DNA from: Candidatus Zixiibacteriota bacterium
Lineage (GTDB): Bacteria > Desulfobacterota > Binatia > UBA9968
DNA length: 64,000 nucleotides
NCBI GenBank assembly: GCA_035574315.1
Contig: DATLYW010000028.1
Location: forward strand, 58,654 to 122,653
Reading direction: 5' to 3'
Shown: positions 14,464 through 22,050 of the stretch, piece by piece
How positions within the stretch are numbered: position 1 is the stretch's first letter
How the letters are laid out: each line of letters begins with the position of its first letter
Translations under genes and position numbers: made by a program
The notes under the pieces: model-generated
The model's input: only the letters and a program-made list of their open reading frames with translations
Database searches by the model: none
Told to the model about the DNA's origin: nothing

Positions 14464-15756
14464 TCAAGCCGCGCCGCTCGAAAGCCGCGGTCGGACGGGA
14501 GGCTTCAAGAGCAGGCTCAGGAAAGCGGATGTGATCAGGGCGCAGCCGAAGATCGCGAACGACAGGCCGTAGCCTTTCGTCCAGTCGTACAGAAAACCGA
14601 AAAACGGCGGCCCGAACGCCGCCATGCCATGGCTCGCGAGCAGCCCCAGGCCCCGCACCCTGCCGAGCGAGCGGCGACCGAAATAGTTGGCCCAGAGAAT
14701 CTCCGGCAGCACCATGTTGCCCCCCAGGCCGATGCCGTACAGGAAGAAGCCCGCGTACAGGAAGACGACGTCGCTCGTCGTAATCGCGAGCCCGAGGCCC
14801 AGCGCCTGGACCACGAACCTGAGCATCGCGGCGATTCGCACATCCACCCGCTCGGCGAGAAGCCCCCACGCGAGGGGCGAAGCGAGTTGCGTGGAGGCGA
14901 TCACGCTCATCACGGTGGCGGCGATTACCGGGGAGTAGCCGAGATCGGAAACGTAGGGATAGACGTGCAGATTGAGCCCCGTCACCCCGACGCTGGAGAT
15001 GCCGAAGGTCACGACCAGGAGCCAGAAGGCGCTCGTGCGCATCGCCTCGGCTCGGCTCCACACGGCGTCCTGATCGGTCGGGACGCGCTGGCTCCGGCCG
15101 CCGGCCTCGACCGGGCCCGTCCCGCCGTCGGGCAGGAGGCCGATCTCTTCCGGCGAGCGCCGGACAAGGAGTAGCGCCGGAGCGACGCTGAGAGCGATCG
15201 TGGCGGCGCCGAAAACCATCCAGGTTTCGCGCCAGTCGAGCCGCGTGAGCAGCCACGCGGCGACCACCGGCATGCAGACCTTGGCGAAGCCCACGCCCAT
15301 GCTGGAGACCGCCATCGCCCGCCCGCGCCGCGCGATGAACCAGCGGGCAAGGACCACGTTGACCACCATCGAGCTCATGAGGGCGTCGCCGGTCGTGACC
15401 AGGCCCAGGCGCACGGCGGCGAACTGGGAAAAATTCTCGACGCGCCCGAGCAGAAAGTAGCCCAGGCCGGCGATCGCAGCCCCGAGCGCGATCAACCAGC
15501 GGCCTCCGAAGCGGTCGACGAGCGTTCCGACGAGCGGCGCAACCACCGCGCCGATCAGTCCTTCGCCCGACCGCAGCAGCGAAAAGACGCCGCGCGAGAC
15601 CGCGAGATCGGCCGTCAGAGGCTTCAGGAAAATCCCGAGGGTGCTGGCGAGGGCGAACGAGGATGCGACGTTGGCGAGAAACCCGACGCCGACGATGACC
15701 CAGCCGTAGAAAAAACGCCGCTCCACCGAGTTGCGCGCCGTCGCCGTCGACTCCAC
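14464..15756 (-). CDS. MFS transporter (oxalate/formate or monocarboxylate-type)
   Basis: This 430-residue, 12-helix protein starts at GTG 15756. It has the loop 2-3 motif GTLVDRFGGRWLIALGA and a second copy-like segment after helix 8 (LAERVDVRIAAML). The central loop (RSPEEIGLLPDGGTG) is typical of the monocarboxylate/oxalate:formate antiporter-like MFS group that ends that loop with a PEEIG motif. The likely substrate is an organic anion, but this is inference. It is in tandem with the ABC ATPase gene and divergent from the SIMPL gene. Confidence 0.85.
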   Translation of the reverse strand: MESTATARNSVERRFFYGWVIVGVGFLANVASSFALASTLGIFLKPLTADLAVSRGVFSLLRSGEGLIGAVVAPLVGTLVDRFGGRWLIALGAAIAGLGYFLLGRVENFSQFAAVRLGLVTTGDALMSSMVVNVVLARWFIARRGRAMAVSSMGVGFAKVCMPVVAAWLLTRLDWRETWMVFGAATIALSVAPALLLVRRSPEEIGLLPDGGTGPVEAGGRSQRVPTDQDAVWSRAEAMRTSAFWLLVVTFGISSVGVTGLNLHVYPYVSDLGYSPVIAATVMSVIASTQLASPLAWGLLAERVDVRIAAMLRFVVQALGLGLAITTSDVVFLYAGFFLYGIGLGGNMVLPEILWANYFGRRSLGRVRGLGLLASHGMAAFGPPFFGFLYDWTKGYGLSFAIFGCALITSAFLSLLLKPPVRPRLSSGAA

Positions 15757-15864
15757 GCGCCAGCTTTAGCAGGGATTTGCCGCCGCACGCAATCGCTGCA
15801 GGGGTGGCGGGCGGGGCGCTTTTGCTGTAGCCTTCCGTGTGTGGCTCGAACGAGGAGGTTGTCC

Positions 15865-16584
15865 ATGCGCCAACCGAAGACCTTGCTCCTGGCGCTCCTT
15901 CTTGCCGGAAGGGTCGAGGCCCAACAGGTGGAGCGGTCGGTCACGCCGCCTGCCGTTACCGCCAACGCCGAGGCGATCATCGCCGCTGAGCCGGACCAGG
16001 CGGAGATCGACATCGGCGTCATCACGCAGGCCCGCACCGCTCCCGACGCGGCGCGGGAAAACGCGGAAAAGCTCACGCGCGTCAGGACCGAGATCAAGAA
16101 GCTTCTCGACAGGGACGACGAGCTGAGGACCGTGGGCTACTCGCTGAACCCCAACTATCGCTACCCGCGCGAGGGAGGCAGGCCCGAGATCACGGGGTAC
16201 ACCGCGGCCAATACGGTGCGCATTCGGACCGCCAACCTGCAGAAGGTGGGCAGGCTGATCGATGCGGCGATGCAGGCGGGCGCGAACGCGATCAACCGCC
16301 TGGCCTTCACCTTGAAGGACGAGCAGGGCGCTCAGCTGCGCGCGCTGCGGCTGGCTGCGCAGAAGGCCAGGGCCAAAGCCGAGGAGATGGCCTCCGCTCT
16401 CGGCTTGAAGATCGTAAGGGTCCTTTCCGTCACCGAGGTCGAGCGCGGCATGCGCCCGGTGATCCCGCAGGCGCGGGGCGTGCAGGTCGATGTCATGGCT
16501 GCCCAGGCGCCCACGCCGATCGAGGCGGGAACGGTCGAGGTCCGCTCTACCGTTCAGCTCAAGGCGGAAATCGCGCCGCGCTAA
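15865..16584 (+). CDS. SIMPL (DUF541) domain-containing periplasmic protein
   Basis: This 239-residue protein starts at ATG 15865, six bases after AGGAGG (15853-15858); an upstream GTG in frame lacks such a site. A signal peptide (LLLALLLAGRVEA) precedes the SIMPL domain: VTANAEAIIAAEPDQAEIDIGV, LRTVGYSLNPNYRYPR..ITGYTAANTVRIRT, and AQLRALRLAAQKARAKAEEMASALGL. SIMPL proteins are oligomeric envelope proteins of unclear function linked to stress tolerance. It stands alone between a divergent MFS gene and an intergenic repeat. Confidence 0.85.
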   Translation: MRQPKTLLLALLLAGRVEAQQVERSVTPPAVTANAEAIIAAEPDQAEIDIGVITQARTAPDAARENAEKLTRVRTEIKKLLDRDDELRTVGYSLNPNYRYPREGGRPEITGYTAANTVRIRTANLQKVGRLIDAAMQAGANAINRLAFTLKDEQGAQLRALRLAAQKARAKAEEMASALGLKIVRVLSVTEVERGMRPVIPQARGVQVDVMAAQAPTPIEAGTVEVRSTVQLKAEIAPR

Positions 16585-16654
16585 CGTCCGGTGGATCAGG
16601 TTGAACGACCGCCGGGAGGGGGCCGGCTTTTCTCCAACCCTCGGCCCGCCGTCT

Positions 16655-16704
16655 CGCACGGCTTGAACGGAGCGACGCGGTTGAACTGTTTGGACCGTTC
16701 GAGC
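16655..16704 (+). repeat. Copy of a dispersed intergenic repeat (TTGAAC-type module)
   Basis: The core CGGCTTGAACGGAGCGACG followed by CGGTTGAAC matches copies at 17.9, 34.1, 40.5, 49.3 and 50.9 kb. It fills the gap between the SIMPL gene and threonine synthase. Confidence 0.6.
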
Positions 16705-16719
16705 GATCATTGATCAATC

Positions 16720-17892
16720 ATGACCTTCGCCACTGAGATCGCCTGCGCTCGTTGCGACAAGCGTTTCGCCCGCTCCCGCCTGCTCAACCTCTGCGACTGC
16801 GGCTCGCCGCTGCTCGTGAGCTACGATCTCGAGAAGGCAAAAGCCGCTCTCGCCCGGAGCGTCTTCGAAAATCGCGCGCCGTCGCTCTGGCGGTACCGCG
16901 AGCTGCTGCCGCTCGAGGACGACGCCCACCTGGTCTCACTGGGCGAAGGTTTTACGCCGCTCCTCGAAGCGAGGCAGCTCGCCCGCGCCCTGGGCCTCCG
17001 GCGCCTGTTGATCAAGGACGAGGCCCGCAACCCCACGGGCTCCTTCAAGGATCGGGGGCTTTCCGTGGCGATCTCGCGCGCCAAGGAGCTGGGCGTGACC
17101 AAAGCGGCGATTCCTTCGGCCGGAAACGCGGGAGGCTCTCTCGCCGCTTACGCGGCGCGCGCGGGGATCGAGGCTTACATTTTCATGCCCAGGGACGCAC
17201 CGCCGGCCAACCGGACCGAGGCAGTCCACTACGGCGCCCGCCTGACCCTGGTCGACGGTCTGATCAGCGATTGCGGACGGCTGATCGCGGAAAAGAAGGC
17301 GGCGGAGGGATGGTTCGACGTTTCGACCCTCAAGGAGCCGTACCGCGTCGAAGGCAAGAAAACCATGGGTTACGAAATCGCCGAGCAGCTCGGGTGGCGG
17401 CTGCCCGACGTGATCATCTATCCGACTGGCGGCGGAACCGGGCTGATCGGCATGTGGAAGGCGTTTTCCGAGCTGGGCGAGCTGGGCTGGATCGGCGACA
17501 AGCGGCCGCGCATGGTGTCGGTCCAGGCCGGCGGCTGCGCGCCGATCGTCCGGGCCTTCGCCCGGCGCGAGGAGAGGGCGGAGCCCTGGGCGGGCGCCAA
17601 GACGATCGCGGCGGGACTGCGCGTGCCCCAGGCCGTGGCCGATTTCCTGATCCTGCGGGCGATCTACGCCAGCAACGGAACGGCGTTGAGCGTCGGCGAC
17701 GAGGAGATGCTGTCGGAAATTGCGCGCGCCGGGCGGACCGAAGGAATCTTCTTCTGTCCCGAGGGAGCCGCCTGCATAGCGGCGCTTCGCCGCCTGCTCG
17801 AGCAAGGTTGGATCGCGCCGGACGAAGAGGTCTTGATCTTCAACACTGCCTCCGGGCTCAAGTACCTCGACGTCCTGCCGGAGGCGCGGTGA
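16720..17892 (+). CDS. thrC: Threonine synthase
   Basis: This 390-residue PLP enzyme converts O-phosphohomoserine to threonine. An N-terminal zinc-ribbon-like segment (CARCDKRF...LCDCG) is followed by SLGEGFTPL, then the PLP-lysine motif NPTGSFKDRG (about residue 110), SAGNAGGSLAAYAARAG and the phosphate-binding YPTGGGTGLIGMWK. This layout is the class with the Cys-rich N-terminus seen in many bacteria and archaea. It is not adjacent to other threonine pathway genes, as hom and thrB are absent from the window. Confidence 0.92.
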   Translation: MTFATEIACARCDKRFARSRLLNLCDCGSPLLVSYDLEKAKAALARSVFENRAPSLWRYRELLPLEDDAHLVSLGEGFTPLLEARQLARALGLRRLLIKDEARNPTGSFKDRGLSVAISRAKELGVTKAAIPSAGNAGGSLAAYAARAGIEAYIFMPRDAPPANRTEAVHYGARLTLVDGLISDCGRLIAEKKAAEGWFDVSTLKEPYRVEGKKTMGYEIAEQLGWRLPDVIIYPTGGGTGLIGMWKAFSELGELGWIGDKRPRMVSVQAGGCAPIVRAFARREERAEPWAGAKTIAAGLRVPQAVADFLILRAIYASNGTALSVGDEEMLSEIARAGRTEGIFFCPEGAACIAALRRLLEQGWIAPDEEVLIFNTASGLKYLDVLPEAR

Positions 17893-17898
17893 CAAGAT

Positions 17899-17997
17899 CG
17901 TTCAAGCCGTTCAATCGCTTCGCTCCGTTCCGGCAGCGGCCGCGCGGAACGCGGGCCTTTCAAGTCGTGCTTCGAACCTCGAATCTCGAACTGTTTC
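17899..17997 (-). repeat. Copy of the dispersed intergenic repeat
   Basis: Read on the minus strand, the module GGAACGGAGCGAAGCGATTG AACGGCTTGAACG-type core is preceded by a TTCGAGATTCGAGGTTCGAA segment. It lies directly after thrC and before the truncated dehydrogenase. Confidence 0.6.
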
Positions 17998-18024
17998 ATA
18001 AACGCGACACGAAAGAGTAGATCG

Positions 18025-18195
18025 ATGGTGCAGCCGAGACGGAGAAAAGTCGCTGTTCTCGGAGCCCGTTTCGGCGACCTCGACGTGGAGCGGCGGCTGC
18101 TCGCTCCGCTCGGTGCGACGCTGGTCGAGGGGCACGGGCTGACGGAAGAAAGCGTCGTCGAGGCCGCCGACGGCGCGGAGGTCATCCTCTGTGCC
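18025..18195 (+). pseudogene. N-terminal fragment of a CtBP-like D-2-hydroxyacid dehydrogenase
   Basis: The first ~57 residues (RRKVAVLGARFGDLDVERRL, then GLTEESVVEAADGAEVIL) match the N-terminal half of the first Rossmann-like domain of C-terminal-binding-protein-like 2-hydroxyacid dehydrogenases. After about 18190 the frame continues only as antisense of the deacetylase gene, up to a stop at 18468, and no NAD-binding domain is found. The gene therefore seems cut off at the 3' end of the convergent deacetylase, either by a deletion or by an assembly join. The family match of such a short piece is tentative. Confidence 0.45.
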
Positions 18196-19063
18196 GGCCG
18201 GGGTCCTCGTAGTAGTGCCTGTAATACCAGTCGGCGATCTCCCAGCCGGTGGCGCGCCATACGCCTTCGTGTGAACAGATGTATTCGAGCGCCCTGTCGA
18301 GGTATTGGATGCGGTGGGGGATGCCGATCACGAACGGATGGAGCGGCAGGCAGAGAACCCGCCCGCCGTTCCGGCTGTCGCGGTAGAGCGTGTCGAACTG
18401 GTCGCAAACCATGCGACAGTACTCCTCCGCGCTTCGGTTCTCGCGCAGAAAGACGCGGATGTCGTTGATCCCGAGCTCGTAGGGAACCACGATCATCCGG
18501 CCGCTCTTGACCCGCATCGGCACCGGCTGCTCGTCGCAGCCCCAGTCGCAGACGTACTCGAACCCCTCGGCTGCCAGATGATCCGGGGTATCGAACGTCT
18601 CGCCCAGTCCGGGGCCGAGCCAGCCCTTCGGCGGTTTCCCGGTGGCGGACGCGATGATCTCCTTGACCCGATGGATGACCTCGCGTTCCTGGTCGGCGGG
18701 ATAATCGGCCATCGAGACGCTGTTCGTGAGGCCGTGTCCGAGCCATTCCCATCCCCGCCTGTTCCCCTGCTCGATGATCGGGGGATGGCGCTCGCAGACC
18801 TCGGCGTTCAGGAGCACGCTCGCGCGGATCCCGTGCCGATCGAGCACCTCCATGATGCGGAACACGCCGACGCGCGAGCCGTAGTCCCGCAGCGTGTAGC
18901 CCGGAACGTCCGGCACGCGGGCGCTTCCCGAGCCGCGAATCGGCATGTCGAAGTGGAAATACTCGATGTTGGGCGCGACCCAGAGGGCGATGCGCGCGCC
19001 CCCGGGCCATTCGATCTTCGGTCGAGCGAAGATCGGCGAATAGTCGTATCGGCGATGGTCCAT
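18182..19063 (-). CDS. Polysaccharide deacetylase (NodB homology) family protein
   Basis: This 293-residue protein is of the PuuE/allantoinase-like deacetylase group: GARIALWVAPNIEYFHFD, DYGSRVGVFRIMEVLDRHGIRASVLLNAEV, GWEWLGHGLTNS and GWLGPGLGETFDTPDHLAAEGFEYVCDWGCDEQPVP. In this group the metal site is partly degenerate compared with chitin deacetylases: HG is kept in GHG, while the canonical THP motif is absent. It has no signal peptide, so it acts in the cytoplasm. Substrates of relatives are N-formyl/amide compounds and cyclic ureides. It ends convergently against the truncated dehydrogenase. Confidence 0.85.
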   Translation of the reverse strand: MDHRRYDYSPIFARPKIEWPGGARIALWVAPNIEYFHFDMPIRGSGSARVPDVPGYTLRDYGSRVGVFRIMEVLDRHGIRASVLLNAEVCERHPPIIEQGNRRGWEWLGHGLTNSVSMADYPADQEREVIHRVKEIIASATGKPPKGWLGPGLGETFDTPDHLAAEGFEYVCDWGCDEQPVPMRVKSGRMIVVPYELGINDIRVFLRENRSAEEYCRMVCDQFDTLYRDSRNGGRVLCLPLHPFVIGIPHRIQYLDRALEYICSHEGVWRATGWEIADWYYRHYYEDPGRHRG

Positions 19064-19138
19064 CTTTCCACGTCTCCTTTCCGCGGCCGCGGTTTTCCCA
19101 GCTTACGGCACCGCGTGAAAAAGGGTCAAGCCCGGCTC

Positions 19139-19174
19139 AAAAAAAGGCCCGATCCGGACGCCGGATCGGGCCTT
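19139..19174 (-). terminator. Intrinsic terminator after the peroxiredoxin-glutaredoxin operon
   Basis: A perfect 14-bp stem (AAGGCCCGATCCGG at 19144-19157 and its complement at 19161-19174) with a three-base loop is followed on the minus strand by a run of seven T residues (19145-19139). It lies 28 bp after the glutaredoxin stop. Confidence 0.88.
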
Positions 19175-19201
19175 CGACTCGCACACGGTTCGTGGCGGCG
19201 G

Positions 19202-19441
19202 CTAGAGGAACTTTTCCACGAGATAGCGGTTGATCTCTTCCGCGCCGGCGAGCGGCTTGCCGTCGATCACCAGCACGGGAACGGTTTTTGCGCCGGTCAG
19301 CGCAACCAGCTCCTTTTCGAATTCCGGGTTCTCACGAATGTTCTTCTTGACGACCCGGTCCTCGATCCTCAAGTTCGTGACGCAGTTCAAAACGCTTTGA
19401 GAAAAGCCGCACTCGGGGTAGAAGTAAAGTTCCAGTGCCAC
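19202..19441 (-). CDS. Monothiol glutaredoxin-like protein (CGFS)
   Basis: This 79-residue thioredoxin-fold protein has ELYFYPECGFSQSVLNCV (active site Cys11-Gly-Phe-Ser), the cis-Pro motif TVPVLVIDG and a C-terminal LAGAEEINRYL helix. The GTG start follows immediately after the TAG stop of the peroxiredoxin gene, so the pair is one operon. It could reduce the oxidised peroxiredoxin, as glutaredoxin-Prx pairs do elsewhere. The CGFS motif is more usual in iron-sulfur carriers, but the protein is shorter than GrxD and resembles NrdH/Grx-like redox partners. The functional link is inferred from context. Confidence 0.85.
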   Translation of the reverse strand: MALELYFYPECGFSQSVLNCVTNLRIEDRVVKKNIRENPEFEKELVALTGAKTVPVLVIDGKPLAGAEEINRYLVEKFL

Positions 19442-19918
19442 CTACTTGCTCGACGCGTTGATCTTTTGGCACTCCGCGAGAAGCTCTTTCGGATTCCGCT
19501 CGCCCGCCGGCGTAACCGATACCGCGTAGCGCACGATTCCTTGCTTGTCGATGATGACCGTGGCCCGGTCGGCGATGCCCTTGTCCTCGAGATAAACGCC
19601 GTATTTCTTCGCTACTTCGCCTTTGGGATGAAAATCCTGCAGCAGCGGGAACGAAACTCCGCCGAGGGATTTGGCCCAGTTGTCGTGGGAGAACCGGCTG
19701 TCGACGCTCACACCCAAGACTTGGGTGTCACAGGCCTTGAACTCGTCCAGCAGGGACTGCAGGCCCGGGATCTCCCGGCTTCAGGTGGGCGTCCAGTCCA
19801 GCGGGTAGAACACGAGCATGACGTTTTTCTGCCCTTTGAACTGGCTGAGCGTGAACTTGGTTCCCCCGAGATGGCTTACCAGCTCAAAATCGGGCGCGGG
19901 TTTTCCGACTTCGATCAT
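19442..19918 (-). CDS. Selenocysteine-containing peroxiredoxin (in-frame TGA at the peroxidatic position)
   Basis: Two open pieces (19918-19784 and 19780-19442) are in the same frame, separated only by one TGA at 19783-19781. Read through, they make a complete 158-residue BCP/AhpC-TSA peroxiredoxin. The TGA is codon 46 and falls exactly on the peroxidatic cysteine of the universal P-x-x-x-T-x-x-C motif (PLDWTPT then TGA, then SREIPGLQSLLDEF). The conserved VLGVSVDS and DRATVIIDKQG motifs follow with no other damage. This is the pattern of selenocysteine peroxiredoxins, which reduce hydroperoxides. The ATG at 19918 has AGGAGG nine bases upstream. A strictly standard reading would give a truncated 45-residue peptide. 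Confidence 0.85.
19745..19780 (-). promoter_or_regulatory. Candidate bacterial SECIS region downstream of the TGA
   Basis: The 36 nt after the TGA are GC-rich and can fold. A CCGGG/CCCGG hairpin with an AGAU loop spans nt 4-16. GGG/CCC (nt 15-17 with 26-28) can enclose an 8-nt loop at nt 18-25, which is in the distance range known for bacterial SECIS apical loops. The exact fold is uncertain by eye. Confidence 0.35.
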
Positions 19919-20304
19919 GACGATCGTTCCTCCTTGTACCATGGGATCTCGAACGAACTCCTGAAAAGTTTCCCTTGCCGACTTCCGCCGCACCGGCCCG
20001 TCTGCGGCTCCCGGCGCGGTCAGCGGCGCCCGGCATTCAACGTCCGACCGCTCGCACCACTGCCGGACGACGTGGGCAGGCCAGCGTCCGGAGTCCGGCG
20101 TCCAATGTCCGATGTCTCTTGTTCGTGCCGGCCTCCGGTCCTCGGTCTTCGGTCATTCCATCTCGAACCGCCGCGGCGCTGCAGCCCGAGCAACCGTGAT
20201 GCGGCATCTGCATGAGCTCGCTGACGGCGTGTTCACTATAACCAAAAGCCGGCGGTTTTCAAACATCGCCCGCGCATCGAGAAGATTTCTTTCCGCCGGG
20301 CCGG
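19919..20304. other. Non-coding gap with degenerate GTCCG-type repeats
   Basis: There is no convincing gene in this stretch between the peroxiredoxin start and the Nudix gene. Between about 20030 and 20160 short imperfect units recur (AACGTCCGA, GCGTCCGGAGTCCGGCGTCC, AATGTCCGATGTC, CGGTCCTCGGTCTTCGGTC). The part next to 19919 must hold the peroxiredoxin promoter, but no clear -35/-10 pair is visible. Confidence 0.4.
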
Positions 20305-21000
20305 CTAACGCAGGCGGTAGCGCGAACGAATTTCGGCCCAGGTGAGCCGGGAGATCTCCTGCAGCACGGTGGTCGTCGGCGGCAGCAAGGGAAAATCGTG
20401 CCGGCGCGCCCTCGCGAGGGCCTCTTTCGGATCGATCCAGAGACTGCCGGCCACCTCTTCCGACCGCTCCAGCGCCGTCTGGTTCTCCGGCAGCGCCGCC
20501 AGGTAGAAGCGCGTGTCGAACCGGGTCGGGTAGAACTCCGGCGTCACCCGGTGGAAGAAGTACGCGAGGCGGCCGAGATCGCAGTAGAGATCCTCCGATT
20601 CCAGGAACTCGCCGAATTCCAGCTCGTCGCGCGCCAGCGCCCGCCGTTTCGCCTCGAGCCGTCCGGCGCCGTCGGAGCCCGGCGTGCTCCCGTCCCCGTT
20701 CACGCAGAGCAGCACGCCCACCTCCTCGAAAAGCTCGCGCGCGGCGGCGACCCAGTGAGCCAGCGCGGTCTCCGCGCTGTGAGCGCCCCCGAGCAGGCGG
20801 CGCGCCTGCGCGCCTTCGACGCCGAGGCAACGTCCGAGGGTCCTCGGCGCGCCGTCGCTTTCGCGCACGGCGCCGCCGGGAAAGACGTAGTAGCCCCCGA
20901 GAAATTTCATTTGCTGCGGCCGGCGGGTGAGCAGCACCTCGAAGCCCGCTTCGCGCGGCTTCAACAGAACCACCGTCGAGGCGAGACGCGCGCGGACCAA
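20305..21000 (-). CDS. Nudix hydrolase (NUDT19-like)
   Basis: This 231-residue protein has a Nudix box in the form WVAAARELFEEVGVLLCV (RE-x-x-EE-x-G). It is preceded by FLGGYYVFPGGAV and separated from it by an insert of about 45 residues, as in the NUDT7/8/19 group that acts on CoA derivatives or other nucleoside diphosphates. The C-terminal half contains YCDLGRLAYFFHRVTPEFYPTRFDTRFYLA. The start is TTG at 21000, immediately after the stop of the binding-protein gene on the same strand, so it is probably the last gene of that operon. The substrate is not predictable. Confidence 0.85.
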   Translation of the reverse strand: MVRARLASTVVLLKPREAGFEVLLTRRPQQMKFLGGYYVFPGGAVRESDGAPRTLGRCLGVEGAQARRLLGGAHSAETALAHWVAAARELFEEVGVLLCVNGDGSTPGSDGAGRLEAKRRALARDELEFGEFLESEDLYCDLGRLAYFFHRVTPEFYPTRFDTRFYLAALPENQTALERSEEVAGSLWIDPKEALARARRHDFPLLPPTTTVLQEISRLTWAEIRSRYRLR

Positions 21001-22050
21001 TTACTTCTTACCGAGGTCCCGCAGCAGCTTCTCCCAGCGGACGTTTTCCTTTTCGTACTGTTCGACGCTCTTGCCCTGCTCGGGATACCAGCGCTTGAAG
21101 GCGGGTTTGTTGACCGGGCTGTCGAGACCGAATTTTTCCAGCAGCTTCTGCCCCTCGGGGCTCAACAGATAATCGGCGAAGAGCAGCGCGGCGTGAGGGT
21201 GCGGCGCGTTGGCCGGGAAAGCCACGCCGCCCGCGTTGGTCGGCACGACGTCCAGGGGCACCCACTGGATCGGCGCGCCCTTGGAAACGGACACGCGGGA
21301 ATGGCTGAGGAAAACGGTGGGCGAGGCGCCGAGCTCGCCGGAGATGACCATGTCGAGGATCGCCCGGCCCGAAACCGCATGGAGCGTGATCTCTTGCGAT
21401 TTCAGCCGCGCGAGATACGGCTGCCCTTTGACGGCGAGCATCGCGCCCACCATGCGGTTCCCTGTGTCGCTCGTGGCGAAGCCGATCTTGCCTTTCAGGC
21501 CCGGATGGAGCAGATCGTCGAAGGACTTCGGCGCCGCGGCGCCGGAGACGACCGAGGTGTTGTAGGCGAGCCCGATGTACGATTCGCGATCGGTCGCCCA
21601 GTAGACGAGATCCTTCCCCGCCGCTTCCTGGACCTCCTTGGGATAACGCGCCAGCTGGGGAGAGAAATAAGGCGCAAGGAGCTTGAGGTCCCTCATGACC
21701 TTGAGCACCGGAAAGGTGGTCTCGATCACGTCGGCGAGGTACCGTTTCGCTTCCGCTTCCTGGAGAACCCTGGCCGCCAGATCTTCGCTCGACGCGCGAT
21801 AGACCTCCACCTTGATGCCCGGATATTTCGCCTCGAACGCTTTCGGCACCGCCTGATTCGGCCCGCCGGTGAGCGAAGTGTACCAGAGCACCTTGCCTTC
21901 CTTTTGCGCCCCTTCGAGCAGCACCTTTTCGCGGTCCGGCCGGTTGTAGGCGGCCAGCTCCGACGTCGAGCGCGCCTGGCCGGCCGCCGCTGTTCCAGGG
22001 GGAACGGCCAATACGACGATCGAAAGCAAAAACCCGAGAAGCCTCGTCAT
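21001..22050 (-). CDS. Iron(III)/small-molecule ABC-type extracellular substrate-binding protein (family 1)
   Basis: This 349-residue periplasmic protein starts at ATG 22050 with a GAGGAG upstream; the longer frame to 22227 is antisense-like. A signal peptide (LLGFLLSIVVLAVPPGTAAA) is followed by EGKVLWYTSLTGGPNQAVPKAFEAKYPGIKVEVYR, which is typical of Fbp/PotD-like binding proteins. LAPYFSP, YIGLAYNTSVV, KIGFATSDTG and AGGVAFPANAPHPHAALLFADYLLSPEGQKLL follow. No ABC permease or ATPase is nearby. Its ATG overlaps the stop of the BNR-repeat gene (ATGA), implying coupled translation. Confidence 0.85.
   Translation of the reverse strand: MTRLLGFLLSIVVLAVPPGTAAAGQARSTSELAAYNRPDREKVLLEGAQKEGKVLWYTSLTGGPNQAVPKAFEAKYPGIKVEVYRASSEDLAARVLQEAEAKRYLADVIETTFPVLKVMRDLKLLAPYFSPQLARYPKEVQEAAGKDLVYWATDRESYIGLAYNTSVVSGAAAPKSFDDLLHPGLKGKIGFATSDTGNRMVGAMLAVKGQPYLARLKSQEITLHAVSGRAILDMVISGELGASPTVFLSHSRVSVSKGAPIQWVPLDVVPTNAGGVAFPANAPHPHAALLFADYLLSPEGQKLLEKFGLDSPVNKPAFKRWYPEQGKSVEQYEKENVRWEKLLRDLGKK

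Noticed and set aside
19781..19783. TGA in the peroxiredoxin read as an inactivating nonsense mutation
   Set aside because: It coincides precisely with the catalytic Cys codon, and the downstream frame is undamaged, so selenocysteine decoding is the better explanation.
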